The notes under the pieces were generated by a model. The model worked only from the letters and a program-made list of their open reading frames with translations. It searched no databases and was not told the DNA's origin. DNA of 64,000 nt from contig NC_018323.1 in the NCBI RefSeq assembly GCF_000234665.1, positions 1 through 64,000 on the forward strand, given 5' to 3'. This document shows positions 1 through 8,461 of the stretch, in pieces (within the stretch, counting starts at the first letter, position 1; the number at the start of each line of letters is the position of its first letter). Source of the DNA: Leishmania mexicana MHOM/GT/2001/U1103. Its lineage: Eukaryota > Euglenozoa > Kinetoplastea > Trypanosomatida > Trypanosomatidae. The position numbers and the translations under genes are program-made.

Positions 1-90
1 TAACCCTAACCCTAACCCTAACCCTAACCCTAACCCTAACCCTAACCCTAACCCTAACCCTAACCCTAATCCTAACCCTAAGCCTAACCC
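1..90. repeat. Telomeric hexamer array (CCCTAA)n, outermost block
   Basis: Uninterrupted CCCTAA hexamers from base 1, with slight variants (cctaat, ctaagc) just before base 90. The C-rich strand reads 5' to 3' into the chromosome, as expected for a left chromosome end whose G-strand TTAGGG runs outward. The window therefore begins at or very near a natural chromosome end. Confidence 0.97.
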
Positions 91-178
91 GTACCCTCCC
101 CCGTACCATAACACACGCACACAACAACCTTTAATAGACCACACACACCAAGTCACAACAACACCCGTACCCGTACCC
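91..178. repeat. Telomere-associated box, copy 1 (LCTAS-like)
   Basis: An 88-bp unit beginning gtaccctcccccgtaccata and ending cacccgtacccgtaccc, recurring at 359, 477 and (partly) 631 in the same orientation. Between hexamer arrays this is the position of the Leishmania conserved telomere-associated sequence (LCTAS). The name is given by position and recollection, not by alignment. Confidence 0.8.
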
Positions 179-358
179 TAACCCTAACCCTAACCCTAAC
201 CCTAACCCTAACCCTAACCCTAACCCTAACCCTGACCCTAACCCTAACCCTAACCCTAACCCTAACCCTAACCCTAACCCTAACCCTAACCCTAACCCTA
301 ACCCTAACCCTAACCCTAACCCTAACCCTAACCCTAACCCTAACCCTAACCCTAACCC
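177..358. repeat. Telomeric hexamer array, second block
   Basis: About 30 CCCTAA hexamers between telomere-associated boxes 1 and 2, with one cctgaccc variant near 231. Confidence 0.95.
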
Positions 359-446
359 GTACCCTCCCCCGTACCATAACACACGCACACAACAACCTTT
401 AATAGACCACACACACCAAGTCACAACAACACCCGTACCCGTACCC
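359..446. repeat. Telomere-associated box, copy 2 (LCTAS-like)
   Basis: Same 88-bp unit as at 91-178, by eye identical and in the same orientation. Confidence 0.8.
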
Positions 447-476
447 TAACCCTAACCCTAACCCTAACCCTAACCC
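447..476. repeat. Telomeric hexamer array, third block
   Basis: Five CCCTAA hexamers between boxes 2 and 3. Confidence 0.95.
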
Positions 477-564
477 GTACCCTCCCCCGTACCATAACAC
501 ACGCACACAACAACCTTTAATAGACCACACACACCAAGTCACAACAACACCCGTACCCGTACCC
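477..564. repeat. Telomere-associated box, copy 3 (LCTAS-like)
   Basis: Same 88-bp unit again, followed by hexamers. Confidence 0.8.
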
Positions 565-630
565 TAACCCTAACCCTAACCCTAACCCTAACCCTAACCC
601 TAACCCTAACCCTAACCCTAACCCTAACCC
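565..630. repeat. Telomeric hexamer array, fourth block
   Basis: Eleven CCCTAA hexamers, the innermost array. A stray two-hexamer trace (taaccctaaccctgg) occurs later at about 908-922. Confidence 0.95.
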
Positions 631-680
631 CGTACCATAACACACGCACACAACAACCTTTAATAGACCACACACACCAA
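631..680. repeat. Telomere-associated box, copy 4, truncated
   Basis: Starts inside the unit at cgtaccataacac, lacking the first ten or so bases, and loses identity after caccaag at 680, where unique subtelomeric sequence starts. It marks the junction between telomere repeats and the chromosome arm. Confidence 0.75.
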
Positions 681-1885
681 GGGATAACAGCATCACAACC
701 ACAGCCATAACCACATCCATCATCATCACAATCCTGCACACAGACCCGCACAAAGCGCAGCAGCAAGGCAAACAACTAACAACACACACAAATACAGCAG
801 CAGGCTAAACAGACACAACACGCAGGGCAGCTAGCGCAGTGGTGCAGTGGGCGCTCCTCTTAAGGCTCCACCACGTCACAGAGGCAGGACGCACAAGTGC
901 ACACAATGTAACCCTAACCCTGGTCGCTCAAGAGGCGCACTGAAGGGAGAACCCACAGAGGAAAACGATCGAAGCTGTACGGAAGGCACGGGGAGAAAGA
1001 ACAACACCGCGTAAAGGTCGCCCCTACTCGCCTTGAGCGAAGCGCGATTGCGCTTTTCAGAAGACTTGTCGGTGGCCAAACACTCTCACCAGCGGCGCGC
1101 GGCACAGGAAAACCACTGCTCTCTACGGGACAATGCGATGTCGCGTTGTAGATGTGGGCCGAGCCTTAGGCAGCTACGGAGTGTGAACGACTGGTCCATT
1201 GTCAGACTGCTTCTTTTCTGTTGCTTGGTCGCTATTCGATGCGGTCTGTTTGCTACATTGTCGTGGAGAAGAGTGAAGAAGATGGGGGATGCGGAACGGT
1301 GGAGGTGCAATGGCGGATATGCGGCATAGGTGTGAGGAAAGCAAAGGAGGGACTTGAGGAGCGGTGATGTGGCTCAGAAGAATTCTCCGTGCGTTCACAC
1401 GCGCCGCGTCGGGTTCCTCCTTTTCGTCACCGACTGTCGTTTTTGGTGCCCAAAAGACAGGTGCATATCTAGCAAGTGCGTTACCGCACAGAGTGAGGGT
1501 GAAGAGAGGGCAGTCGACACACTCCATCCCTATGGCTGCGACTTTTTTCTCCATTATTTTTGTTCTCTGCCTCGTCATGAGAGCAACCCTCGAACCAACA
1601 CACAACACAAATAGGAGATAAGAGAAAAGTTGAAGGCATAAAAAAAAGGACGGGCAACGCAACATAGCAGCAAGGCGATGTGGGCAACTGCGCGGGCAAG
1701 AAGAAGGATCACAGTTGAGGTGGAAAGCAAAGCAAAAAAGGGGTAGCAGGACGGAGGAAATTATCGTTGGGTACTACACAAGAGGCGATCTAGTGTGCAC
1801 CCGCAGCCAACCCCAGGGTACACGTAACAGTGCAGGGCGAGGTAGGAAAATGGCTGAGCACGCGTGCCACCCCCCCCCACAACCT
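681..1885. other. Subtelomeric spacer without a credible gene
   Basis: Unique sequence between the last telomere box and the 3' end of the first gene. The open frames here are short, overlap on both strands and resemble nothing I recognise. The part nearest 1885 would hold the 3' UTR and poly(A) site of the SNARE mRNA. Confidence 0.6.
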
Positions 1886-2854
1886 TCAAATGACGTTGAA
1901 CTGCACAAGAAAGAAGCCGATGAGGGCAATAATGAGGAAGACGCAGCAAACGTACAAGAAACAGTTCATTGGACGGGTCTCCTTCAAAAACTTTTTGAGG
2001 CGCCTGTTCAGGCCACGCAGCTTCTCGGCGTTCTTGTCAATCGCCTGCTCGGCATCATCCAGCATTGTGTTCTGCATGTCAATCTGCGCGCCGATTTGAA
2101 CGGCCAAGTCATGCAACCGGCCAACGCCCTCTTTAATGCGATGCAGCCCCGCGTCGATCTTCGCGTCCTGAGCGGCGATCGTCTTCATCTGCTCTTTCGT
2201 TTCCTCGTGTTCCTGCAGCATGCCTCCACCCACGGTGTTGTCCACCAACTCCACATCGCCGGGCCCAACCGTCTCGCCGTTGCCGTTATCCTTTCGCCGC
2301 ATGCCGAGTAGCTGCTGGCGTAGCTGAGCACGCCTGCCAAGCTGCATCTCCTGCATGGTGTTGATTTCTTCATGTCCCACCTCAACGCGCTGCGCCTCCA
2401 TCTCTTTGAGGTTCTGCAGCGCGGAGACGCAGTTGTCGTACTGCGATCGTCGCTCCTCGTAGTCGCGCTCGAGCAAATGGACCTTGCTTTCCTTTGGTTT
2501 CTTCTTTTTGCTCTCTTTTGCTAGCCGGCGCTCCGCCTCGAGCACTAACTCGTGAATCTCTTCTAGTGTTTCTTCCATGAGTCGGAGGTCTTTGCGAATC
2601 TCGTTGGACTGTACAATGGCCATATGGTCCTGCCCGTGCTGACGGCAGCCCTCGTTGCGCTCATTGATGTTGTTCTTGGCCCGTGTGGCCGCTCTAACGA
2701 AGTCATTCGTCAAGTCCTGGAAGGGGTCACCGGAGGTGACCCGACACTCTTTCTCATCTTTGGCCCCAGCCATCGCACGCACGCGGTGAAGGCGACGGAT
2801 GGTGTCGCGCAAGGTTGAGCGCATCAACCCATCTGTGTTCGGAATGTAGTGCAT
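1886..2854 (-). CDS. Tail-anchored Q-SNARE (Qc/NPSN-like)
   Basis: A 322-residue protein expected to drive membrane fusion in the secretory or endocytic pathway. What is seen: a charged coiled-coil N-terminal half; a SNARE-type heptad region at about residues 230-295 containing IGAQIDMQNTMLDD, in which Q261 fits the ionic zero layer; and a hydrophobic tail anchor at 298-322 with almost nothing after it, as in SNAREs inserted post-translationally. The zero-layer context (Q followed by xxMLDD) is like Qc-SNAREs of the syntaxin 6/8 type, while the long N-terminal coil recalls plant NPSN proteins, so the subclass is open. The start is an ATG at 2852-2854; ATGs at codons 11 and 28 are alternatives. 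It is the gene closest to the telomere and is transcribed toward it. Confidence 0.8.
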   Translation of the reverse strand: MHYIPNTDGLMRSTLRDTIRRLHRVRAMAGAKDEKECRVTSGDPFQDLTNDFVRAATRAKNNINERNEGCRQHGQDHMAIVQSNEIRKDLRLMEETLEEIHELVLEAERRLAKESKKKKPKESKVHLLERDYEERRSQYDNCVSALQNLKEMEAQRVEVGHEEINTMQEMQLGRRAQLRQQLLGMRRKDNGNGETVGPGDVELVDNTVGGGMLQEHEETKEQMKTIAAQDAKIDAGLHRIKEGVGRLHDLAVQIGAQIDMQNTMLDDAEQAIDKNAEKLRGLNRRLKKFLKETRPMNCFLYVCCVFLIIALIGFFLVQFNVI

Positions 2855-4033
2855 TCTCGTGCTTGTTCTGGAGAGGTGTGCGGCGCGGCGACGGCTATGC
2901 TACGCGTGTAAACATACGGCCACACGCTGCAGCGAAAAGCACCGTGTAGCTTTATGTGTTCGTCTGTGCACTATGAAGCATGCGGGCAGACGGATTGAAG
3001 CTGGGGGAGAGAGTAGCCGAAGTTTCACACTTTGCCTTGCTGAAAAGGAATTTAGAATAAAGGCGCGATCAACAGCCCATTGAACACCAATTGTACCGAG
3101 GAACAACATACAGAGAGAAAGACAAGGAAGTGTGGTAGAAAAGAGCGCGAATCACAGATATCGTAGTCTAAAGGTGCGCATGTGTCCACAACCATGGCGG
3201 CAGAGAGGCTCTCTCAAGTGTGCACCATCGCAAACAGGTACCACGCCGTGGTGCCCTCCTCCATCAGTCGACATAACAAAGGTGAGGGGTAGTATTCGCG
3301 CTAGAATGAGGAACAACACCGGCGTACAACACGTACATCGAGCAGTATAGCCGAAGGTGGCCTTTATCTAGGTCGAGGACAGCAAAACAGAAGAATGAAC
3401 ATATGCAAGGTACGCAACACCGAGCAAGGTAGAGGAGAGCGAGTGTTCAGCATAGCGTGGCGGGCCAGCCATCGTCCTCTCTATCTGCTCTCGCCGTCTT
3501 GCGCATGATGTTGGCTGTGTTTCTGTTGTTTGTGCTTCTCTTCTTCTTGTTGCCACGATTTCGTCTATTGCGGCCGTCCCCGACCGTCGGTCGTGTTGTT
3601 CATTGCTGTTGTTACTTACGGAAAAAAAAGATGCAGGCACGCAGACATGCACACAAACGCAAAACACACAGACAGACGCCTTTGCGTGATGAGAGCTACT
3701 GCGGGAAGCTCATCGTGACGGGGATATACTCTTGGGGAGAGACGTGCGGAAAACCCTTCATCTTTGTGTGTGTGTGTGTGTGTGTTTCCACTGAGGAGGA
3801 GGAAGAGCCGCGCGTGGCGATGGTGGCTGTTTGGGAGGAGACGAGTGAGGTCCAATAAAAGACCGCTTCCTTCATCATGATGCGGTCATGCATGTTGTGT
3901 TTCCCTTGGACCCGAGCAATCGCCGCTTGCTCAGTTGCCCCTCCTCCGCTCCTTTCCTTGCCATGACACAATATGATTCGAGGATACGGAAGGGCGCCTG
4001 TCTCTCACAAACGGTCTCATTCACCAGCTTCGT
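2855..4033. other. Intergenic region with a TG microsatellite
   Basis: No convincing gene on either strand. It should carry the 5' UTR and splice site of the SNARE gene and the 3' UTR of the RG-rich protein gene. A (TG)n run lies at about 3764-3785. Confidence 0.55.
3764..3785. repeat. (TG)n microsatellite
   Basis: About eleven TG dinucleotides between tcttt and ttcc, in the 3' flank of the gene at 4034-5158. Confidence 0.9.
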
Positions 4034-5158
4034 CTACCACACGCCACCGCCGTTTGTCTGCTGGGAAGCACGGTTAAAAGGGACAGAGGGCTGCTGGCGC
4101 AGGGCGGACTCCGGCACCTCGCTGGAGCGGAAGCGAACGGGGAACGCATTGCCGGTGGCGCGCTGGTGCGCGAGAGGCACCGCCGAGGGGTACGAGTTGT
4201 ACGGCGCCTGTGCCTGGGTGCCCATGAACGGCCGCGACGCCTGAACGCGCTCTGGAGCGTTGTTCCAGTAGTCGAACTGGCTAGCCGAAGGCCAAGCATG
4301 CTGCTGCTGGGGGGGCTGCTGAATGCGCGAGTCAGTGCCGAGGGACCACTGCCGCGTTCCGAGGTTCGCCGTGTCGGGGCGGTACACAGCGTGCTGCTGA
4401 ACCGTCGGCGGAGGGGTCGGAGGCTTGCCGGCCTGGGCCGAGAACATGTAGAGTCCGCGCTGCGTCTCTGCCGTCTGCGTCACACGGAGAGGCAGCTTCA
4501 CGGACACGACGCGTTCAATCTCCAGTACGTAGTGCGGCGCAATCACAAGCGCCACAGGCGCCGGTGGGTCAGGAATCGGCTCCATCTCCACAACGGCAGG
4601 GGCTTGGACGGTGTTTACCACCACCTCCTCTTCCGATGACTCCTCCGGCTGCGCGAGCACAGATTGCTGCACAGACTCGGGCTGCGACTGCAGCGGCTCC
4701 GGCGGCGGTGGCGTCTGCACCTGTGACGGCGCCCCTTTCTGTGGAGAGGGAGTCTCTTTGGCGGCGGGTACCCCAGCCCCCGCGCTGGTGCGCTGACGCA
4801 CCATATCCGCAAATGATGGGCCACTACCGTTCTTCGCCCACGTCGACCCCGAAGCAATGTCGCCCTTCACGTGCACAACGGGACCATGCGCTTTCTCCTC
4901 GATAGTTGGCTTGCTTCTCTCAGCGGCAGCAGCCGGTCCCGCCTGCGGGCGGCGCGGACGCTCCTGGCGCTCTGGACGATCACGGCGATCGCCGCGCTCA
5001 CCACGGTCACCACGCTCACCGCCCTCACGGCGCTCCGCATTGTCACGGCGGCGCTGCGGGCGTTCTGCGGGAGCACTACTGGAGTTGGCGGTGAGGGGCT
5101 TCGGCGAGTTCCGCCCTCTCGGGGCCTGGCGGGGCTCTGGCTTCGGGCCTGCGCTCAT
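4034..5158 (-). CDS. Hypothetical disordered RG/ERGDR-rich protein, possible mRNP factor
   Basis: A 374-residue protein I do not recognise. The N-terminal 80 residues are Arg/Glu/Gly rich with ERGDRGERGDRRDRPERQER-type repeats at about 46-66, typical of RNA-associating disordered regions. Next comes a more conserved-looking patch at about 94-125 (VVHVKGD, STWAK, SFADMVRQ) that could be a short binding motif, then a Pro/Gln-rich acidic linker. The C-terminal third is rich in Gln, Pro and aromatics, with a possible small folded part around 210-245 (APHYVLEIERVVSVKLPLRV). There is no signal peptide and no membrane segment. The start is the ATG at 5156-5158; the frame extends only two codons further without another ATG. 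A role in mRNA regulation is inference from composition only. Confidence 0.75.
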   Translation of the reverse strand: MSAGPKPEPRQAPRGRNSPKPLTANSSSAPAERPQRRRDNAERREGGERGDRGERGDRRDRPERQERPRRPQAGPAAAAERSKPTIEEKAHGPVVHVKGDIASGSTWAKNGSGPSFADMVRQRTSAGAGVPAAKETPSPQKGAPSQVQTPPPPEPLQSQPESVQQSVLAQPEESSEEEVVVNTVQAPAVVEMEPIPDPPAPVALVIAPHYVLEIERVVSVKLPLRVTQTAETQRGLYMFSAQAGKPPTPPPTVQQHAVYRPDTANLGTRQWSLGTDSRIQQPPQQQHAWPSASQFDYWNNAPERVQASRPFMGTQAQAPYNSYPSAVPLAHQRATGNAFPVRFRSSEVPESALRQQPSVPFNRASQQTNGGGVW

Positions 5159-5893
5159 TTTCAAAAGAAAATTAGCACCTTTTCGCTCTTGACTTTTTTT
5201 GGAGCTCTCTGGTCCAACGTCGGGTGGTATCGCTTCTTACAAAGACGGAGGGGGTTAGAGAAAAACAAATAAAAATCGCGTGTGTTCAATAGCTGCATGG
5301 TTTCCGCGTGCGGGTGTGTGCATGCGTGTGTGCACACCGTGGCAGAGGCATGAAGAGGGGTGGGTGACGGGAAGGGAGAGAGATTGGAGGTGGTAGGGAA
5401 ACGAGCTGAGTTGCTTGCAGCTCGAACGGGCCAGCTCCCTGGCGAGACCCAGAGATCAATACGGGGAATCGGTGTGAAACAGAAAGTGCGACAAGAGGCT
5501 AGAACAGCTGCGCGTAGGTGAGAGCAAGAGGATGCTCCTCACGCGTGTCGCCGTCACACTCCAACACCCCTGCTGAGACGGCAGCACCCGCCGCAAGACG
5601 CGATCGACCACCCTCATCTGCGGCTCCGCAGCAAAGGGGCATTTCTTGTTCTACTTCATGTCCAGTACGCTGTCACATACACTTCACATTGAGGGAGGGG
5701 GAGGTGAAAAATAAAATGTCGAGAGAAAACAAAAGTTGCATCTATGAGGGGGCGGAGTCAAGCAGATGCATGACACACACCGCCGGAGGAGAAGGAGAAG
5801 GGAAGCGCCACACCGCAGGCGCCGAGGACAGCGTCTGCGGCAACCACACACGCCCCCCCCCTCCTTTACTCACACGGCATCCGGCAAGCCGGT
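5159..5893. other. Intergenic region, includes H2B copy 1 3' flank
   Basis: Holds the 5' leader of the RG-rich gene; the minus strand there is pyrimidine-rich at about 5244-5270, followed by a candidate AG at 5236-5237. From about 5729 onward it holds the duplicated 3' flank of H2B copy 1. No gene seen. Confidence 0.55.
5881..5892 (-). promoter_or_regulatory. Short inverted repeat just after H2B stop codon, copy 1
   Basis: On the coding strand, one base after TAA, the sequence CCGGCTTGCCGG can fold as a CCGG stem closed by a CUUG tetraloop. It is present identically in copy 2. Whether it acts in mRNA regulation is unknown. Confidence 0.4.
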
Positions 5894-6217
5894 TTAACGG
5901 GACGCGCTCGACACGGCCTTCGTGCCCTCAGCCATGGCGTGCTTCGCGAGCTCCGCCGGCAGCACAATGCGCACCGCCGTCTGCACCTCGCGCGCACCCA
6001 GCGTGCGCTTCTTGTTCGCGCGAACAATCGACGCAGCCTCGGTGCAGATGCGCTCCATCACGTCGTTCACGTACGAATTCACGATCTTCATCGTGCGGTG
6101 CGACATCGACATCTGGGAGTTGATCGCCTTCAGCGAGCGGCCCACGTACACGTTCCACGTGCGCTTCGGCTTGCGGTGCGACTTACGCACGTGGGAAGCC
6201 TTGCGGGAAGAAGCCAT
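5894..6217 (-). CDS. H2B: Histone H2B, copy 1
   Basis: A 107-residue core histone H2B that pairs with H2A in the nucleosome. The basic N-terminal tail is short ([20 protein letters not shown]), as in trypanosomatids, whose H2B tails lack most of the metazoan repeats. The histone fold follows, with the family pattern [13 protein letters not shown]...[19 protein letters not shown] in helices 1-2 and [22 protein letters not shown] near the end. The ATG at 6215-6217 sits in the usual place. The protein is identical to that of copy 2. The surrounding 3' flank is also duplicated, suggesting recent duplication or ongoing gene conversion. Confidence 0.97.
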   Translation of the reverse strand: MASSRKASHVRKSHRKPKRTWNVYVGRSLKAINSQMSMSHRTMKIVNSYVNDVMERICTEAASIVRANKKRTLGAREVQTAVRIVLPAELAKHAMAEGTKAVSSASR

Positions 6218-6240
6218 GGTGGTGTGAGGGGGTGGGAGGT

Positions 6241-6581
6241 GTAGAAGAGCGGGAGTGGCTGGATAAATCGAAGGCGAGCTGGGAGGCTGTTGCAGAGCGC
6301 ATGAGGAGAGAAAGCAGGTGGCGAGGGAGGGAAAAGTTGGGGAAGCCGACGTGGCGGGAGGGAAAGGCGAGGAAGCATCCAGTGGTCATAGGAGAGGAGG
6401 AGATGCTACAAGGCGTCGGCACCGCTACCCTCCTCTCCACAGGCTGTCTACGGCGACAGGGCTAGATGGGCATCACCGACGACGTTACAGAATGTGTCTT
6501 GTGCTTTGCTCTGCGGTCAGCGCGCGCCGTCCACGTCACGCAGTGATCAGTGCGGCTGCAGCTCAAACAGGAAACGAAAAC
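6241..6581. other. Spacer between H2B copies
   Basis: Unique sequence carrying the 5' leader of copy 1 and the distal 3' UTR of copy 2. No gene seen. Confidence 0.6.
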
Positions 6582-6733
6582 ACAAAAGTTGCATCTATGA
6601 GGGGGCGGAGTCAAGCAGATGCATGACACACACCGCCGGAGGAGAAGGAGAAGGGAAGCGCCACACCGCAGGCGCCGAGGACAGCGTCTGCGGCAACCAC
6701 ACACGCCCCCCCCCTCCTTTACTCACACGGCAT

Positions 6734-6745
6734 CCGGCAAGCCGG
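6734..6745 (-). promoter_or_regulatory. Short inverted repeat just after H2B stop codon, copy 2
   Basis: Same CCGG-CTTG-CCGG element as at 5881-5892, at the same distance from the stop. Confidence 0.4.
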
Positions 6746-6746
6746 T

Positions 6747-7070
6747 TTAACGGGACGCGCTCGACACGGCCTTCGTGCCCTCAGCCATGGCGTGCTTCGC
6801 GAGCTCCGCCGGCAGCACAATGCGCACCGCCGTCTGCACCTCGCGCGCACCCAGCGTGCGCTTCTTGTTCGCGCGAACAATCGACGCAGCCTCGGTGCAG
6901 ATGCGCTCCATCACGTCGTTCACGTACGAATTCACGATCTTCATCGTGCGGTGCGACATCGACATCTGGGAGTTGATCGCCTTCAGCGAGCGGCCCACGT
7001 ACACGTTCCACGTGCGCTTCGGCTTGCGGTGCGACTTACGCACGTGGGAAGCCTTGCGGGAAGAAGCCAT
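6747..7070 (-). CDS. H2B: Histone H2B, copy 2
   Basis: A 107-residue histone H2B, identical in protein sequence to copy 1 853 bp away, with the same short basic tail, histone fold and C-terminal helix. Two copies in tandem would raise histone mRNA output, since kinetoplastid genes have no individual promoters. The 5' leader differs from copy 1 beyond about 20 bp, so the two mRNAs can be spliced and regulated differently while sharing the proximal 3' UTR. Confidence 0.97.
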   Translation of the reverse strand: MASSRKASHVRKSHRKPKRTWNVYVGRSLKAINSQMSMSHRTMKIVNSYVNDVMERICTEAASIVRANKKRTLGAREVQTAVRIVLPAELAKHAMAEGTKAVSSASR

Positions 7071-7093
7071 GGTGGTGTGAAGGGGTGGGAGGC

Positions 7094-7651
7094 GTAGTAG
7101 AAGGCTTGTCGGTTGGAACTTGAAGGCACGCGCTGAGAATCTGTCAGTGAAGTGTTTGTGGATGTGTGCACGAGAGGTAGATTCGCCAATGGCAGCGAGT
7201 GTGATGCAACGAGAGAAAGTGAAGGCGAGAGAGCGGCGTTGTGTGTGGGAGAAGTCAGAGCAGTCGTTTTCTGTCTATGAAGGGGGCACCGCGACGTGCA
7301 CGGAGTGCGTTGTCCTCCGCGACTCTGCCCCACCACAACCGCATACGGGACGGCCCTCTCACCATGCGACAAAGCGACGTGGGTATGAGGGGAGAGGGAG
7401 GGAAAGGGGGTAAAAAAGAGAACAGCTGCAACAAATACGGCGGCGTGCAGCACGAGCGTCCCCAACGCGGCGGTGTCACTTCCCAAGTGGGAGGAGTCAC
7501 AACGCAGCTGCTGATAAGCGTACTCAACCAATATGCTAATTTTCTTTGCGAAGACGTGTCACGAGAAAAATGAAAAAAAGTGACGAAAAGAAAAAGAGAG
7601 GGGAATTGACTGTCACCCTTGAGGTACAAGGCCTTCTCAGGTATCCAAGCC
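7094..7651. other. Intergenic region
   Basis: 5' leader of H2B copy 2 and 3' UTR of the S2 gene. No gene seen. Confidence 0.55.
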
Positions 7652-8449
7652 TTAGGCGGTGGTCATCTCGGCAAGCAGCTCAGCATGCTCGTCTGTCGGA
7701 TCGCGGCTGGGCTCCGTATCCGCCCAGAGGTCGGGCGTGAGGAAGCCGTAGGTCTTGCGCAGGGCGTAGAAAGTGGCCATGATCAGGTTGCCGTGCGTGC
7801 GGGTCTTGCCACGGGAGCTCGTGTACACGTCCTCCACACCAGCGAACTCGAGGATCTTCTTGGGCACGGGGGCGGCGACGATGCCGGTACCGCGGGGCGC
7901 GGGCACGAGACGGACCGCGACGGAACCGCACTTGCCGGTCACCTTCATCGGGATCGTGTGTGGCTCACCGATCTTGTTGCCCCAGTAGCCGCGGCGCACC
8001 GGCACGATGTTGAGCTTGGCTGCAATCATCGAGGCGCGAATCGCCAGCGACACCTCCTTGCCGACGCGAGCACCGATGCCGATGTGACCGTCACAGTCGC
8101 CGACGACGTTGAAGGCCTTGAAGCGGGTACGCTGGCCGGCCGACGTGGCCTTCTGCACTGGGTAGATCTTCATCATCTCGTCGTGCAGCTGGCCCTCAGC
8201 GATGAGGGTGTCGACAATCTGGTGCTCCTTGATGGGCATCGAGAAGAGGAAGATCTCTTCCAGAGAGGTGACCTTCTGCGCCTTTACAAGGCGGCCCAGC
8301 TTGGTACACGGGACCCACTCTTTCTCCTCACCCGGACCACCGCGGCCACGGCCACGGCCACCGCGTCCGCCACGGCCTCGGCCGAAGTTGCGTTCGGCGC
8401 GGGGGACGTCGGCGGCGGGCGCCTCCTGAGCAGGCTGAGTATCTGCCAT
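7652..8449 (-). CDS. RPS2: 40S ribosomal protein S2 (uS5)
   Basis: A 265-residue component of the small ribosomal subunit, near the mRNA entry channel. Seen: an N-terminal RGG-type low-complexity tail (about residues 20-42, [16 protein letters not shown]), then the S5 family body with [12 protein letters not shown], the double-stranded RNA-binding-like segment around [18 protein letters not shown], and the C-terminal S5 domain with [21 protein letters not shown] place the start at ATG 8447-8449 (MADTQPAQ); the frame stays open 37 codons further upstream but without conserved sequence, and a good splice acceptor lies between. Arginine methylation of the RGG tail is likely by analogy with other eukaryotes. 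Confidence 0.96.
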   Translation of the reverse strand: MADTQPAQEAPAADVPRAERNFGRGRGGRGGRGRGRGGPGEEKEWVPCTKLGRLVKAQKVTSLEEIFLFSMPIKEHQIVDTLIAEGQLHDEMMKIYPVQKATSAGQRTRFKAFNVVGDCDGHIGIGARVGKEVSLAIRASMIAAKLNIVPVRRGYWGNKIGEPHTIPMKVTGKCGSVAVRLVPAPRGTGIVAAPVPKKILEFAGVEDVYTSSRGKTRTHGNLIMATFYALRKTYGFLTPDLWADTEPSRDPTDEHAELLAEMTTA

Positions 8450-8459
8450 ATCTTCCTTT

Positions 8460-8461
8460 CT
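8460..8461 (-). promoter_or_regulatory. Candidate trans-splice acceptor (AG) for RPS2
   Basis: On the minus strand a pyrimidine run CTGTCTTCTCTT is followed directly by AG about 10 nt upstream of the chosen S2 ATG. A short leader is common for ribosomal protein mRNAs in these organisms. This is inference; spliced-leader reads would decide it. Confidence 0.4.

Larger units (their letters stand above)
5729..6240. repeat. Duplicated H2B block, copy 1
   Basis: About 510 bp nearly identical to 6582-7093 at a constant offset of 853 bp. It covers the H2B coding region, about 165 bp of 3' flank and only about 20 bp of 5' flank. Outside this the two flanks differ. Confidence 0.9.
6582..7093. repeat. 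Duplicated H2B block, copy 2
   Basis: Partner of the block at 5729-6240. Identity is lost a few bases upstream of the ATG in the 5' direction and at about 6582 on the 3' side. Confidence 0.9.

Noticed and set aside
131..789. Gly-Leu and Val-Arg repeat open frames in the telomere
   Set aside because: They are translations of the TTAGGG hexamers and telomere boxes, not genes.
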